This document shows, one piece after another, positions 22,206-28,523 of a DNA stretch of 64,000 nt; within the stretch, counting starts at the first letter, position 1, and the number at the start of each line of letters is the position of its first letter. Origin of the DNA: Bacteroidetes bacterium GWC2_46_850. Lineage in GTDB: Bacteria; Bacteroidota; Bacteroidia; Bacteroidales; Dysgonomonadaceae. The notes beneath the pieces are model-generated. The model saw only the letters and a list, made by a program, of their open reading frames with translations. It did no database searches and was not told where the DNA came from. Made by a program: the position numbers and the translations under genes. The stretch covers positions 124,001 to 188,000 of the forward strand of contig MENQ01000023.1 in assembly GCA_001768325.1 (NCBI GenBank), given 5' to 3'.

Positions 22206-22761
22206 CTTCCAATACTTTTTTATCGAATTCAAATATTGTCTTGTCCGTGAAAATTGTTCCTCGTTCCCATTTAGGATTATCAGTTGCATTCTGACTTGTT
22301 ACAACAGAAATGTGCCATTTATTATTCCAGATACAGGCCACCTTTGCATGAATTGAGATGCACCGATAATCAAAATTACTTACCATCAGCGCGAACGGTT
22401 TTGGAGAAAGCGATCTGACACGATTATCCACGATAAAACGGATATCCCTGATAATGCCTTTTTCTCTACGATTCATTACACCCTGCAATGTTTTCGGACT
22501 GATTGAGTACGTACTGAGCAGGATGTCTGCCGGACCTGTTTGCTCTAGGATCCAGAAAACCAGGCGCATCATATTGAAATTACCAAAACTCCAAAAGTGT
22601 TTTGTTTCCCCCTCTGAAATGACTCCGAGCCGCTGTGTGAGCAATGATTCTTCTGCAGTAAGGTAGATCGCAGACTCCGAAGTGTCTAACACTTCGGGCT
22701 GCATTCTACCCTCCTGACACGGAGTTTCTTTTGGTAATTCACCAAATGTAACGAGTGTCAC
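22180..22761 (-). CDS. Phospholipase-D-like domain protein
   Basis: 193 residues. The single PLD-type motif is CISIHAKVACIWNNKWHISV with H-x-K, followed by TSQNATDNPKWERG, the S/T-x-N-x-N-x-E/W-G continuation seen in PLD-like nucleases. One motif per chain implies a dimer. In phages such proteins near terminase genes are thought to act on DNA, but a role in packaging here is inference. The start overlaps the stop of the upstream gene by 4 bp. Confidence 0.72.
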   Translation of the reverse strand: MTLVTFGELPKETPCQEGRMQPEVLDTSESAIYLTAEESLLTQRLGVISEGETKHFWSFGNFNMMRLVFWILEQTGPADILLSTYSISPKTLQGVMNRREKGIIRDIRFIVDNRVRSLSPKPFALMVSNFDYRCISIHAKVACIWNNKWHISVVTSQNATDNPKWERGTIFTDKTIFEFDKKVLEDAFLRGTT

Positions 22762-23597
22762 GATTGTTCCGCTATTGCGTATTCAATCTGTTCTTTTTCA
22801 ACCTTCATCCTCTCGATTTTTTTTTCAAGAGTAATCCGTTTCGGTCCTTTCGGCATTGGATTTTCTTTGGCCAGTTTCTTTTCAGACTGATAAAGCAATT
22901 TGTTTTCGGCTTTTGCAATCTTAATGCGCCAGTTTTCTTTTTGTTTCTTCAGTCCCTCTATATCATCAGCCAGTGTGATACCTGTATCCTGTTTTTTTGT
23001 TTCAACAGGTGAAGACGGATTATCCGGATCGAAAGGTTTATTGAACAGATCATCAGATGGTACAATTCCTGAATCTTTGTAAGCAGAATAGCTTTTCCAG
23101 AGTTCTTCCATTCGGTGACTTACTCCAAGTATCGATGCAGCAATCGTCTTTCTTCTGGCGACTGCGTCTTCTGAATTCGTTTCGCCAATTTCTTTTAGTT
23201 CTTTGTGCAGGATACTTCGCTGTTTGTACAGATCGCTGTATTCGGTTAATACCCTTTTCACAACGTCAGGGTATTCTTTATTGGCAAAATCCTGGTCAAT
23301 TTCTGCTGTCACCTTTTCAATATTTACATTCACTTCAGAAGGGATCTCGTTTTCGATATCGTCATGATCGGGATCATTCGGATTAATCGGATAACGAAGA
23401 TAATCACGCAGTACCCTGTCAATTTTCTGAGGAATATCTCTCCGAAATTTATTCTTCAGAAAATTTTCGTACACATTCGGCTTGTAACCTGTTTGATGGA
23501 GAAGATCTATTCCATCATCCACTGTTTTTCTCCGCGAATCTCTGTTAATATAGGCTGCTACCTTTTCCCGCAGTTGAACACTGATGTTTACTTCCAT
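22758..23597 (-). CDS. Phage protein with coiled coils, first gene of the terminase operon
   Basis: 279 residues. Residues about 5-60 hold a helical region with NRDSRRKTVDDGIDLLHQTGYKPNVYENF. A linker with DPDHDDIENEIPSEV follows, then coiled-coil segments (KQRSILHKELKEIGE; LKKQKENWRIKIAKAENKLL; KIERMKVEKEQIEYAIAE). No domain is recognised. It is the first gene downstream of a GTCC-type promoter (23631-23665) and leads the operon that ends with terL. Confidence 0.6.
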   Translation of the reverse strand: MEVNISVQLREKVAAYINRDSRRKTVDDGIDLLHQTGYKPNVYENFLKNKFRRDIPQKIDRVLRDYLRYPINPNDPDHDDIENEIPSEVNVNIEKVTAEIDQDFANKEYPDVVKRVLTEYSDLYKQRSILHKELKEIGETNSEDAVARRKTIAASILGVSHRMEELWKSYSAYKDSGIVPSDDLFNKPFDPDNPSSPVETKKQDTGITLADDIEGLKKQKENWRIKIAKAENKLLYQSEKKLAKENPMPKGPKRITLEKKIERMKVEKEQIEYAIAEQS

Positions 23598-23630
23598 TTG
23601 ATTATAATTTAGTGAGTATTTATTTGCGGT

Positions 23631-23665
23631 TAAAATTAGTGCTGAAAAACGTGCGCCGAAAGGAC
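23631..23665 (-). promoter_or_regulatory. Phage lytic promoter P6 (GTCC element, 27 nt, TAATTTTA)
   Basis: GTCCTTTCG starts at 23665 on the minus strand and TAATTTTA is at 23638-23631, 27 nt from G to T. It differs from the other six in the last base of the box and in the T-tract of the element. It drives the terminase operon. Confidence 0.65.
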
Positions 23666-23699
23666 AAAAAAAGTACCTCCTCTGATGGAAGGTACTTTT
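23666..23699 (-). terminator. Intrinsic terminator of the capsid operon, fused to promoter P6
   Basis: AAAAGTACC/GGTACTTTT stem with a 13-base loop and a T-tract on the minus strand that runs into GTCC of promoter P6. Confidence 0.82.
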
Positions 23700-23723
23700 G
23701 AAGTGTATGAGAAAAAGAGGAAG

Positions 23724-24320
23724 TTAAGGAACCAGCACAAGAAGTTCTTCAACCAGTCCTGTATATACCAAGGCTTTTCCGGTACGGAACCTGAACTGCA
23801 TGGATGCCTGGTTTCTGTCGCTTGCCGTGGTGCCGGTAACAGCTCCATCGCCTCCCGTGACAAATGTGGCTCCACGGCGCTTGTTACCCATCAGGTAATA
23901 TTCACCGTTTTCATCCGGGACGATAAAAAACATTTTCCTTTGACTGGCAGCATTCATAAATCCGAGGATAGTTTGTGAAATACGGGCTTTCACAATGTTC
24001 AGGTTATATTCGAAGTGAGTGCCATCCACTTCTCCAACCGGCACGATACTGAAATTACCGGCATCCTCGGTAAACTTGAACTTGAAGGCCCTTGTGCCGG
24101 GCTTCATTGTCAAATTCCCCACCAGCGCTCCTGCAGCTTCCAGTTCTACAGGAGTAACCACCTGGGTGGTCCCGTCGATAGTAGGCACCGGTTCTGTTGG
24201 CCATACGGCAACGTCTTCGTGGTAACCGAAGATGATCTCGGGAACAATACCGGCCATATTGCCACCCTCACAACTGAGTTGGTGGTCAATATCAGCTAAA
24301 CTTATACAATTTTCAGCCAT
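23724..24320 (-). CDS. Phage virion protein, minor capsid or tail-tube candidate
   Basis: 198 residues, beta-rich, with an even spread of short hydrophobic strands (GTRAFKFKFTEDAGNFSIVPV, RKMFFIVPDENGEYYLMGNK, GDGAVTGTTASDRNQASMQF). The pattern of a small beta-barrel with a G/T-rich loop fits a tail-tube or capsid-decoration protein. It lies 27 bp after the major capsid gene and is the last gene before the terminator, so it should be made in large amounts with the capsid protein. Confidence 0.6.
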   Translation of the reverse strand: MAENCISLADIDHQLSCEGGNMAGIVPEIIFGYHEDVAVWPTEPVPTIDGTTQVVTPVELEAAGALVGNLTMKPGTRAFKFKFTEDAGNFSIVPVGEVDGTHFEYNLNIVKARISQTILGFMNAASQRKMFFIVPDENGEYYLMGNKRRGATFVTGGDGAVTGTTASDRNQASMQFRFRTGKALVYTGLVEELLVLVP

Positions 24321-24347
24321 AATACGTTTGTTTTAGAGATTCAAAAA

Positions 24348-25295
24348 TTAAGGAATAACCACTTCGGCCACGTTCGTCCAGACCACTTCGTTGATACCGA
24401 AGCCAAGACCTTCCCACCAGTCGGTAAGCATGTTCACCACTCGTTTCGATTCCTCGATCTTCACCTTTGCTGCATTTTCACCTTTTTTGGTGATATGCAG
24501 GAAGTTGTCAACCGGTGTTGCCCAGATGTCATCGGTACCGATCATGGAAGGAAGACCAACTACTCTGGCGGGGGAGAAATCGAGCGTGTCGTCGATCTGG
24601 GAAGGACTGGTGATATCGTAATATCCAAGTGAACGTTTGTCCTTCATGAAGGCACGTTTCCACTTCGGAGCCATTCCGATGATCATTTTCGAGTTCTGAT
24701 ACTGTTCAGAGATACTTTCGTAGAAAGTTTCAATCTGATCATAGATTGTTGCGGCATCCAAAGCTGCCATGGTCACGTGGTTCACCTTGTCACTTGTGAG
24801 GAAGGTTTTCAATCCGTTCATCGACTGGCCGGAGATACCTGCAGTTCCCGCTGTGGGGGCAGTGAACACACCTTTGTAATATTCAAGTTCTTCCATGTCA
24901 GTATTGATCTGACCGTAGAAGTGAGATTCCAGAATGTAACGGATGAGAGGCCATTCTTTGCGACTCAGATCATTGCTGGCAAGAAAACCAAGCCAGTTGT
25001 TTTCCACATCGTCCGGATAAACTTCAAAATCCACCTTCAGATGGAAAAGTTCAATCGGATTGGGCGTGAAGGTCAAATCTCCCTTGGGAGTCCATGATTT
25101 CTGAAATGACTGCACAAGGCGTGTCATTACAGATTGAGCCAGGCGATAAACGGTATCATCCGTCTTTATCTTGGTTGCCAGCTTGGTTGTTTCGCGTCCA
25201 AAGAGCAGAAGTCGTTTCAGGCGCGCCATGTTTTGTCCGGAATTGATGTAATATGCACCATATTCGGTTACGATGTCGGTAGTAGTAATTGCCAT
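24348..25295 (-). CDS. Phage major capsid protein candidate
   Basis: 315 residues, the size expected for an HK97-fold capsid subunit. Visible features are a helical N-terminus, a long spine-like stretch with TFTPNPIELFHLKVDFEVYPDD, an A-domain-like YQNSKMIIGMAPKWKRAFM, and a C-terminal FLHITKKGENAAKVKIEESKR. It follows the ClpP-like protease gene after 23 bp, the normal protease-then-capsid order. The assignment rests on size, order and style rather than on a motif. Confidence 0.78.
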   Translation of the reverse strand: MAITTTDIVTEYGAYYINSGQNMARLKRLLLFGRETTKLATKIKTDDTVYRLAQSVMTRLVQSFQKSWTPKGDLTFTPNPIELFHLKVDFEVYPDDVENNWLGFLASNDLSRKEWPLIRYILESHFYGQINTDMEELEYYKGVFTAPTAGTAGISGQSMNGLKTFLTSDKVNHVTMAALDAATIYDQIETFYESISEQYQNSKMIIGMAPKWKRAFMKDKRSLGYYDITSPSQIDDTLDFSPARVVGLPSMIGTDDIWATPVDNFLHITKKGENAAKVKIEESKRVVNMLTDWWEGLGFGINEVVWTNVAEVVIP

Positions 25296-25318
25296 ATTAT
25301 TGCGAATTAATGGGTTGA

Positions 25319-26425
25319 TTAAATGATTTCGGCGTCAGCAATCTTGTTATGAGGAAGATTGTCAATAGTGTTCCAGTCCGTTTCGTCCTTTACTTCTGCC
25401 GGATTCGATGAACCTCCTTGCGGATTTTCTGCAGCAGCTGCCGGGCGAGCGGCTAATTTTGCTTTCACAGCTGCTACTTTTGCAGCTGCATCAGCGGATG
25501 CTTTCACAGTAGGATCCAGGTCATCGAGCAGGTCGAGAACCAATTGCAGTGCATTTGTCGCTTCCGATACCTTTGCGGCATTTTCGGTGATCGTTTTGAT
25601 CTCTGCATCGAGCGACTTCATTTGATCGATTGAAACAATTACGTTTCCCTCTTTTTCTTCAAAGCCTTCCACTTTCAGCAGGGTGTTGATTTGTTGAAAA
25701 TCTTTCTTCATTTCGGTTTTATTTTTGGGTGAAAAAATATCCATCAGCATTTGAAAAAGGCTTTTTTTGTCTTTTTCATCCATTTTGTTCACCATCTCAG
25801 TAGTGATTTCAATAGGCTCTGTTTCTTTCATTACGGGTACCGGAAGATCCAGCGCTTTCATCTTTGCCGCAGTCTCATTAGAGACAGCTACCTTTTCTTT
25901 AGTTTTAACCGGTACCAGTTCATCTACTAAACCAAGCTCAACAGCTTCCTTGGCCGATAACCAGCGGGATTCCTTCATGAGGTTCATCACGGTTTTAAAG
26001 TCAATACCTCTACTCTTCACATAGTCCTGAGCGACGGATAAGGTAAACACTTCAGCTTCCTTTTTCTGAGCAATCAGATCATTGATTGTCTGATCCAGGT
26101 CATCTTCATTCATGTTTCCCCAGGCATCAACCCAGATAGATGGTTTGTGAATAAGATAAAAAGAGTCCTCACGGATACGTGATTTTACGGCACCATGTCC
26201 AATGATCGTTGCAGCCGATGCGTTGAAGCCAACATACTCGAGCGTCACGTCACCATGTGTTTCGAACATTTCCTTAATTTTGAGGGCATGATTGAGATCT
26301 CCCCCCAGAGAAGTGCATTTCACGACAATTGGACCTTTTCCCAGATCATCCATCATTGTTTTGACGAATTGCATTGAGATACCCCAACGTCCCACTTCTC
26401 CAATCAACTCTAGCGTTTTAGCCAT
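25319..26425 (-). CDS. ClpP-like prohead protease fused to a scaffold-like C-terminal domain
   Basis: 368 residues from the ATG at 26425; a longer reading from 26617 would cross a promoter and a terminator. Residues about 1-190 are a ClpP/S49-type fold: GEVGRWGISMQFVKTM, the serine region YVGFNASAATIIGHG, the histidine region SFYLIHKPSIWVDAWG, and DLIAQKKEAEVFTLSVAQDY. Residues about 230-368 are charged and helical with an Ala-rich stretch (AAAKVAAVKAKLAARPAAAA), as expected of a scaffold that is digested during maturation. The gene directly precedes the major capsid gene. Confidence 0.82.
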   Translation of the reverse strand: MAKTLELIGEVGRWGISMQFVKTMMDDLGKGPIVVKCTSLGGDLNHALKIKEMFETHGDVTLEYVGFNASAATIIGHGAVKSRIREDSFYLIHKPSIWVDAWGNMNEDDLDQTINDLIAQKKEAEVFTLSVAQDYVKSRGIDFKTVMNLMKESRWLSAKEAVELGLVDELVPVKTKEKVAVSNETAAKMKALDLPVPVMKETEPIEITTEMVNKMDEKDKKSLFQMLMDIFSPKNKTEMKKDFQQINTLLKVEGFEEKEGNVIVSIDQMKSLDAEIKTITENAAKVSEATNALQLVLDLLDDLDPTVKASADAAAKVAAVKAKLAARPAAAAENPQGGSSNPAEVKDETDWNTIDNLPHNKIADAEII

Positions 26426-26442
26426 AATCTTATGATTTTGAG

Positions 26443-26477
26443 CAAAAGTATCCATATAAAAAAAACAGCAAAAGGAC
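26443..26477 (-). promoter_or_regulatory. Phage lytic promoter P7 (GTCC element, 27 nt, TACTTTTG)
   Basis: GTCCTTTTG starts at 26477 on the minus strand and TACTTTTG is at 26450-26443, 27 nt from G to T. The element lies in the loop and 3' arm of the overlapping terminator. It drives the protease-capsid operon. Confidence 0.68.
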
Positions 26478-26493
26478 ATGAGCCATTTGCTGT
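26457..26493 (-). terminator. Intrinsic terminator overlapping promoter P7
   Basis: ACAGCAAA/TTTGCTGT stem (26493-26486 with 26472-26465), followed by a run of T on the minus strand. The GTCC of promoter P7 is inside the loop. Confidence 0.75.
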
Positions 26494-26513
26494 CTCTGTT
26501 TGATAGAAGTATA

Positions 26514-26978
26514 TTATAGAATGTTGATACCCGAATTCTCAATGAAGAGGGCCTGTTCGTCCTGATATCCGGCAAAAGAACAATTGACCTGATTCCTCCC
26601 GGAAGTGGATGCTTCAAGAGAAAAACGCAACTGATTCTCTTCGGTACCTATCAGCCTTATGTAATTGTTTTGATCCACGAATAACACAAACCAATAACCA
26701 GCCAGTAGTTCTCTGAAAATGTTTCTATTCACGGGTTGATCCTTTGGTGCAACCAGAATCAGCTCCGTTTTGTACCCGTTATTTTCACCAACCTGTTTGA
26801 ATTGTGCCGTGTCGTCTGTAAAATAAAACTCAATGATTTGTTCCAGATTAACAAGTTCAAGGAAAAAATTTTCGTGTGTATAATCACGACGCACCCGTTT
26901 CAAACTTGATGGTGGAATTGCATATACCATTGAAAGTCCAGGCAGGTTCGTTTTAAAATCGAATGATATCTTTTTCAT
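26514..26978 (-). CDS. Phage protein of unknown function upstream of the capsid operon
   Basis: 154 residues, mixed alpha-beta: a basic SLKRVRRDYTHENFFLEL, then FYFTDDTAQFKQVGENNGYK, LLAGYWFVLFVDQNNYIRL, and a C-terminal FSLEASTSGRNQVNCSFAG. No domain is recognised. It ends at a terminator, so it belongs to the unit that starts at or before the 27531 gene, and it may be an early-middle or head-morphogenesis protein. Confidence 0.55.
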   Translation of the reverse strand: MKKISFDFKTNLPGLSMVYAIPPSSLKRVRRDYTHENFFLELVNLEQIIEFYFTDDTAQFKQVGENNGYKTELILVAPKDQPVNRNIFRELLAGYWFVLFVDQNNYIRLIGTEENQLRFSLEASTSGRNQVNCSFAGYQDEQALFIENSGINIL

Positions 26979-27036
26979 AATGAATTAATTATTTGTTATA
27001 TAATAATTCACGTGTCCATTTATGGGACAACGTCAC

Positions 27037-27531
27037 TCAAACAATATTGTTAATGTTGTTTAATATTCTTTTGAATAGTTCCCCTCTGTCAATATTAAGA
27101 TTTCTCTGACATTCCTTCCGGATCGCCTCGAAGCTCCAGATGTCTTCCGTAAATCCAAATTCATCCTGAAATGATTCGATTGTTTCTGTCCAGTTAAAAC
27201 CTACCGCTATCCTTGGAGCAATAAACGCATGCATGAACGTTTTTGCTTTCATCTCAATGGCCTGGTTGAACTCTACAATTTCTGTGCGAGTGAGATCCCA
27301 GCCGAGTCGATAAAAGTCATTTCTTTTGATTGTAATATTAACTACTTCGGTATAATTGGAAAAGGCCAAAGATTCGTACTTTTTTCTATATCGGTTAGAA
27401 TTCTTCTCCAAACTTAACACAAGCTGTCGGTAGAGCAATTTATCGCGCATGAGGAGTACCGGATCTCCATATTTCAACTCAAGGTAATGTTTTGAGTATG
27501 ATTTGCAAGGTACCTGGATAGTGAATGCCAT
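27037..27531 (-). CDS. Phage protein of unknown function
   Basis: 164 residues, basic and rich in aromatic amino acids (KKYESLAFSNYTEVVNITIKR; FNWTETIESFQDEFGFTEDIWSFEAIRKECQRN). The C-terminal helical part could hold a helix-turn-helix, and the whole looks like a small DNA-binding or recruiter protein, but I do not recognise a family. It has its own promoter with a candidate repressor operator just upstream (27555-27606). Confidence 0.5.
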   Translation of the reverse strand: MAFTIQVPCKSYSKHYLELKYGDPVLLMRDKLLYRQLVLSLEKNSNRYRKKYESLAFSNYTEVVNITIKRNDFYRLGWDLTRTEIVEFNQAIEMKAKTFMHAFIAPRIAVGFNWTETIESFQDEFGFTEDIWSFEAIRKECQRNLNIDRGELFKRILNNINNIV

Positions 27532-27554
27532 AACTGAAAACGTTAATAATCATT

Positions 27555-27606
27555 CAAATATACAATAAATATTTGGTAAAATGCAATAATAACGTGGATA
27601 TTAATG
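27555..27606 (-). promoter_or_regulatory. Promoter with repressor-type operator upstream of the 27531 gene
   Basis: TATATTTG lies at 27562-27555 on the minus strand, with a TTG about 21 bases upstream. Immediately upstream of that is AATAACGTGGATATT (about 27588-27602), one of three copies of AATANCGTGGATAT in the window; the other two are at the repressor locus. Control by the repressor is inferred. Confidence 0.55.
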
Positions 27607-27639
27607 ATGTTTACAAATGTGGCTTGGACGGATCATCGC

Positions 27640-27880
27640 TGAAAAATAGTACAATCGTGCGGTTTATATACAACGTGATTGTTAATGCTCTATGATTCAA
27701 TGAAATAATGGCGTACTTTTTCCGTACTATTTTGTACAATAATGATGTTTTTCGTACTTTTTTGAAAATCGTGCGGAAAAGTGCAAATCGTGCAAAATCG
27801 TGCAAAAATAGTACGCTTATAAATCATTATATTTCAGTGATATATACTTTCATTTTCAGGTTATGCACGATTGCACGATT
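27640..27880. repeat. Iteron-like repeats AATCGTGC and GTAC in a non-coding region
   Basis: AATCGTGC occurs in direct orientation at 27653, 27767, 27786 and 27796 and inverted at 27865 and 27873. GTAC occurs at 27649, 27713, 27724, 27734, 27754 and 27811, often as CGTACTTTTT or ATAGTAC. The whole region is AT-rich and lies between the early and late gene blocks. Such clusters are typical of initiator or regulator binding sites, so this is the best candidate for the phage replication origin in the window. Confidence 0.65.
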
Positions 27881-28132
27881 TTCATTTTAATTTTTCTATT
27901 AGTCCTTTTTGTAAATATAAATATTAAAAAAAAAGAATATATATATGTCTGTCTACGTGATTTTTGCGCCCTCTTCAGTCTCGATTTTTGCCATAGTACA
28001 ATTGTTCCATTTCTTTCAATCCCTGGAAAAAGGGTGCAAGGGAAAAACGATGTTCCCGGGAATACGATATGCGCCCGGCTAAATGCCGAGCGCAAGAGAT
28101 AAGGTATTCGCGCCGTCGGCGCTCATAGTTAA

Positions 28133-28162
28133 TAAACAAGCCCACGCTATCAGCGCAGGCTT
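28133..28162 (-). terminator. Hairpin terminator of the early operon
   Basis: AAGCCTGCGCT/AGCGTGGGCTT (28162-28152 with 28148-28138, two G-T pairs) with a three-base loop, followed by TGTTTATTAA on the minus strand. The T-tract is interrupted, so efficiency may be modest. Confidence 0.6.
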
Positions 28163-28188
28163 GAGTCGTGAGATGTTATAGTATCCGG

Positions 28189-28500
28189 TCATTCATATAC
28201 TGCTTCACTGATAAATTCAAATTCGGCCTGTAAACGCTTTGTCCCGATGATCACGGCAATACCGCGAGCGGCCAGTTCAAACAATCTTTGCCGGGTAATG
28301 GGACTGTCCCGCAAATTGTAAGTAGCGGCACATACGTAATAACATTCTGCCAGGTCGAAATCATGAACTGTCGGCCTGATGAGTTTTGATGCATCTGTTG
28401 GTGTGTTGGCAAAACTTAACTTCACGAGAATGCGCTGTATTATCTTGCGCCTTACCTGTTCATCTGGATGCACCGCTACGATGATCTTATTCTGTTTCAT
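28189..28500 (-). CDS. Small phage early protein of unknown function
   Basis: 103 residues: a basic N-terminus with VAVHPDEQVRRKIIQRILVKL, then DLAECYYVCAATYNLRDSPITRQRLFELAARGIAVIIGTKRL. The helix-strand alternation and conserved-looking PITRQRLFELAARG could be a DprA/Rossmann-like or nucleic-acid-binding fragment, but I cannot name it. It is the last gene of the early operon, 23 bp after the methyltransferase gene and before the hairpin terminator. Confidence 0.55.
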   Translation of the reverse strand: MKQNKIIVAVHPDEQVRRKIIQRILVKLSFANTPTDASKLIRPTVHDFDLAECYYVCAATYNLRDSPITRQRLFELAARGIAVIIGTKRLQAEFEFISEAVYE

Positions 28501-28523
28501 TTTTTATTGTCTAGAAGTGGTTA

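Larger units (their letters stand above)
27532..28188. other. 657-bp gene-free region between early and late blocks
   Basis: Besides the promoter at 27555 and the iterons it holds two GC-rich hairpins, GCGCcCGGC/GCCGaGCGC at 28071-28093 and GCGCC/GGCGC at 28110-28122, followed by the terminator at 28133-28162. I see no coding frame that would fit the region. Confidence 0.6.

Noticed and set aside
26979-27036. GTCCCATAAATGGAC palindrome in the gap before the 26978 gene as a late promoter
   Set aside because: It has GTCC but no TAnnTTTG at 27 nt. It may be an operator, but nothing supports that.
27532-28188. CRISPR array in the iteron region
   Set aside because: The repeats are 8 bases long with irregular spacing and both orientations, so there is no repeat-spacer structure.
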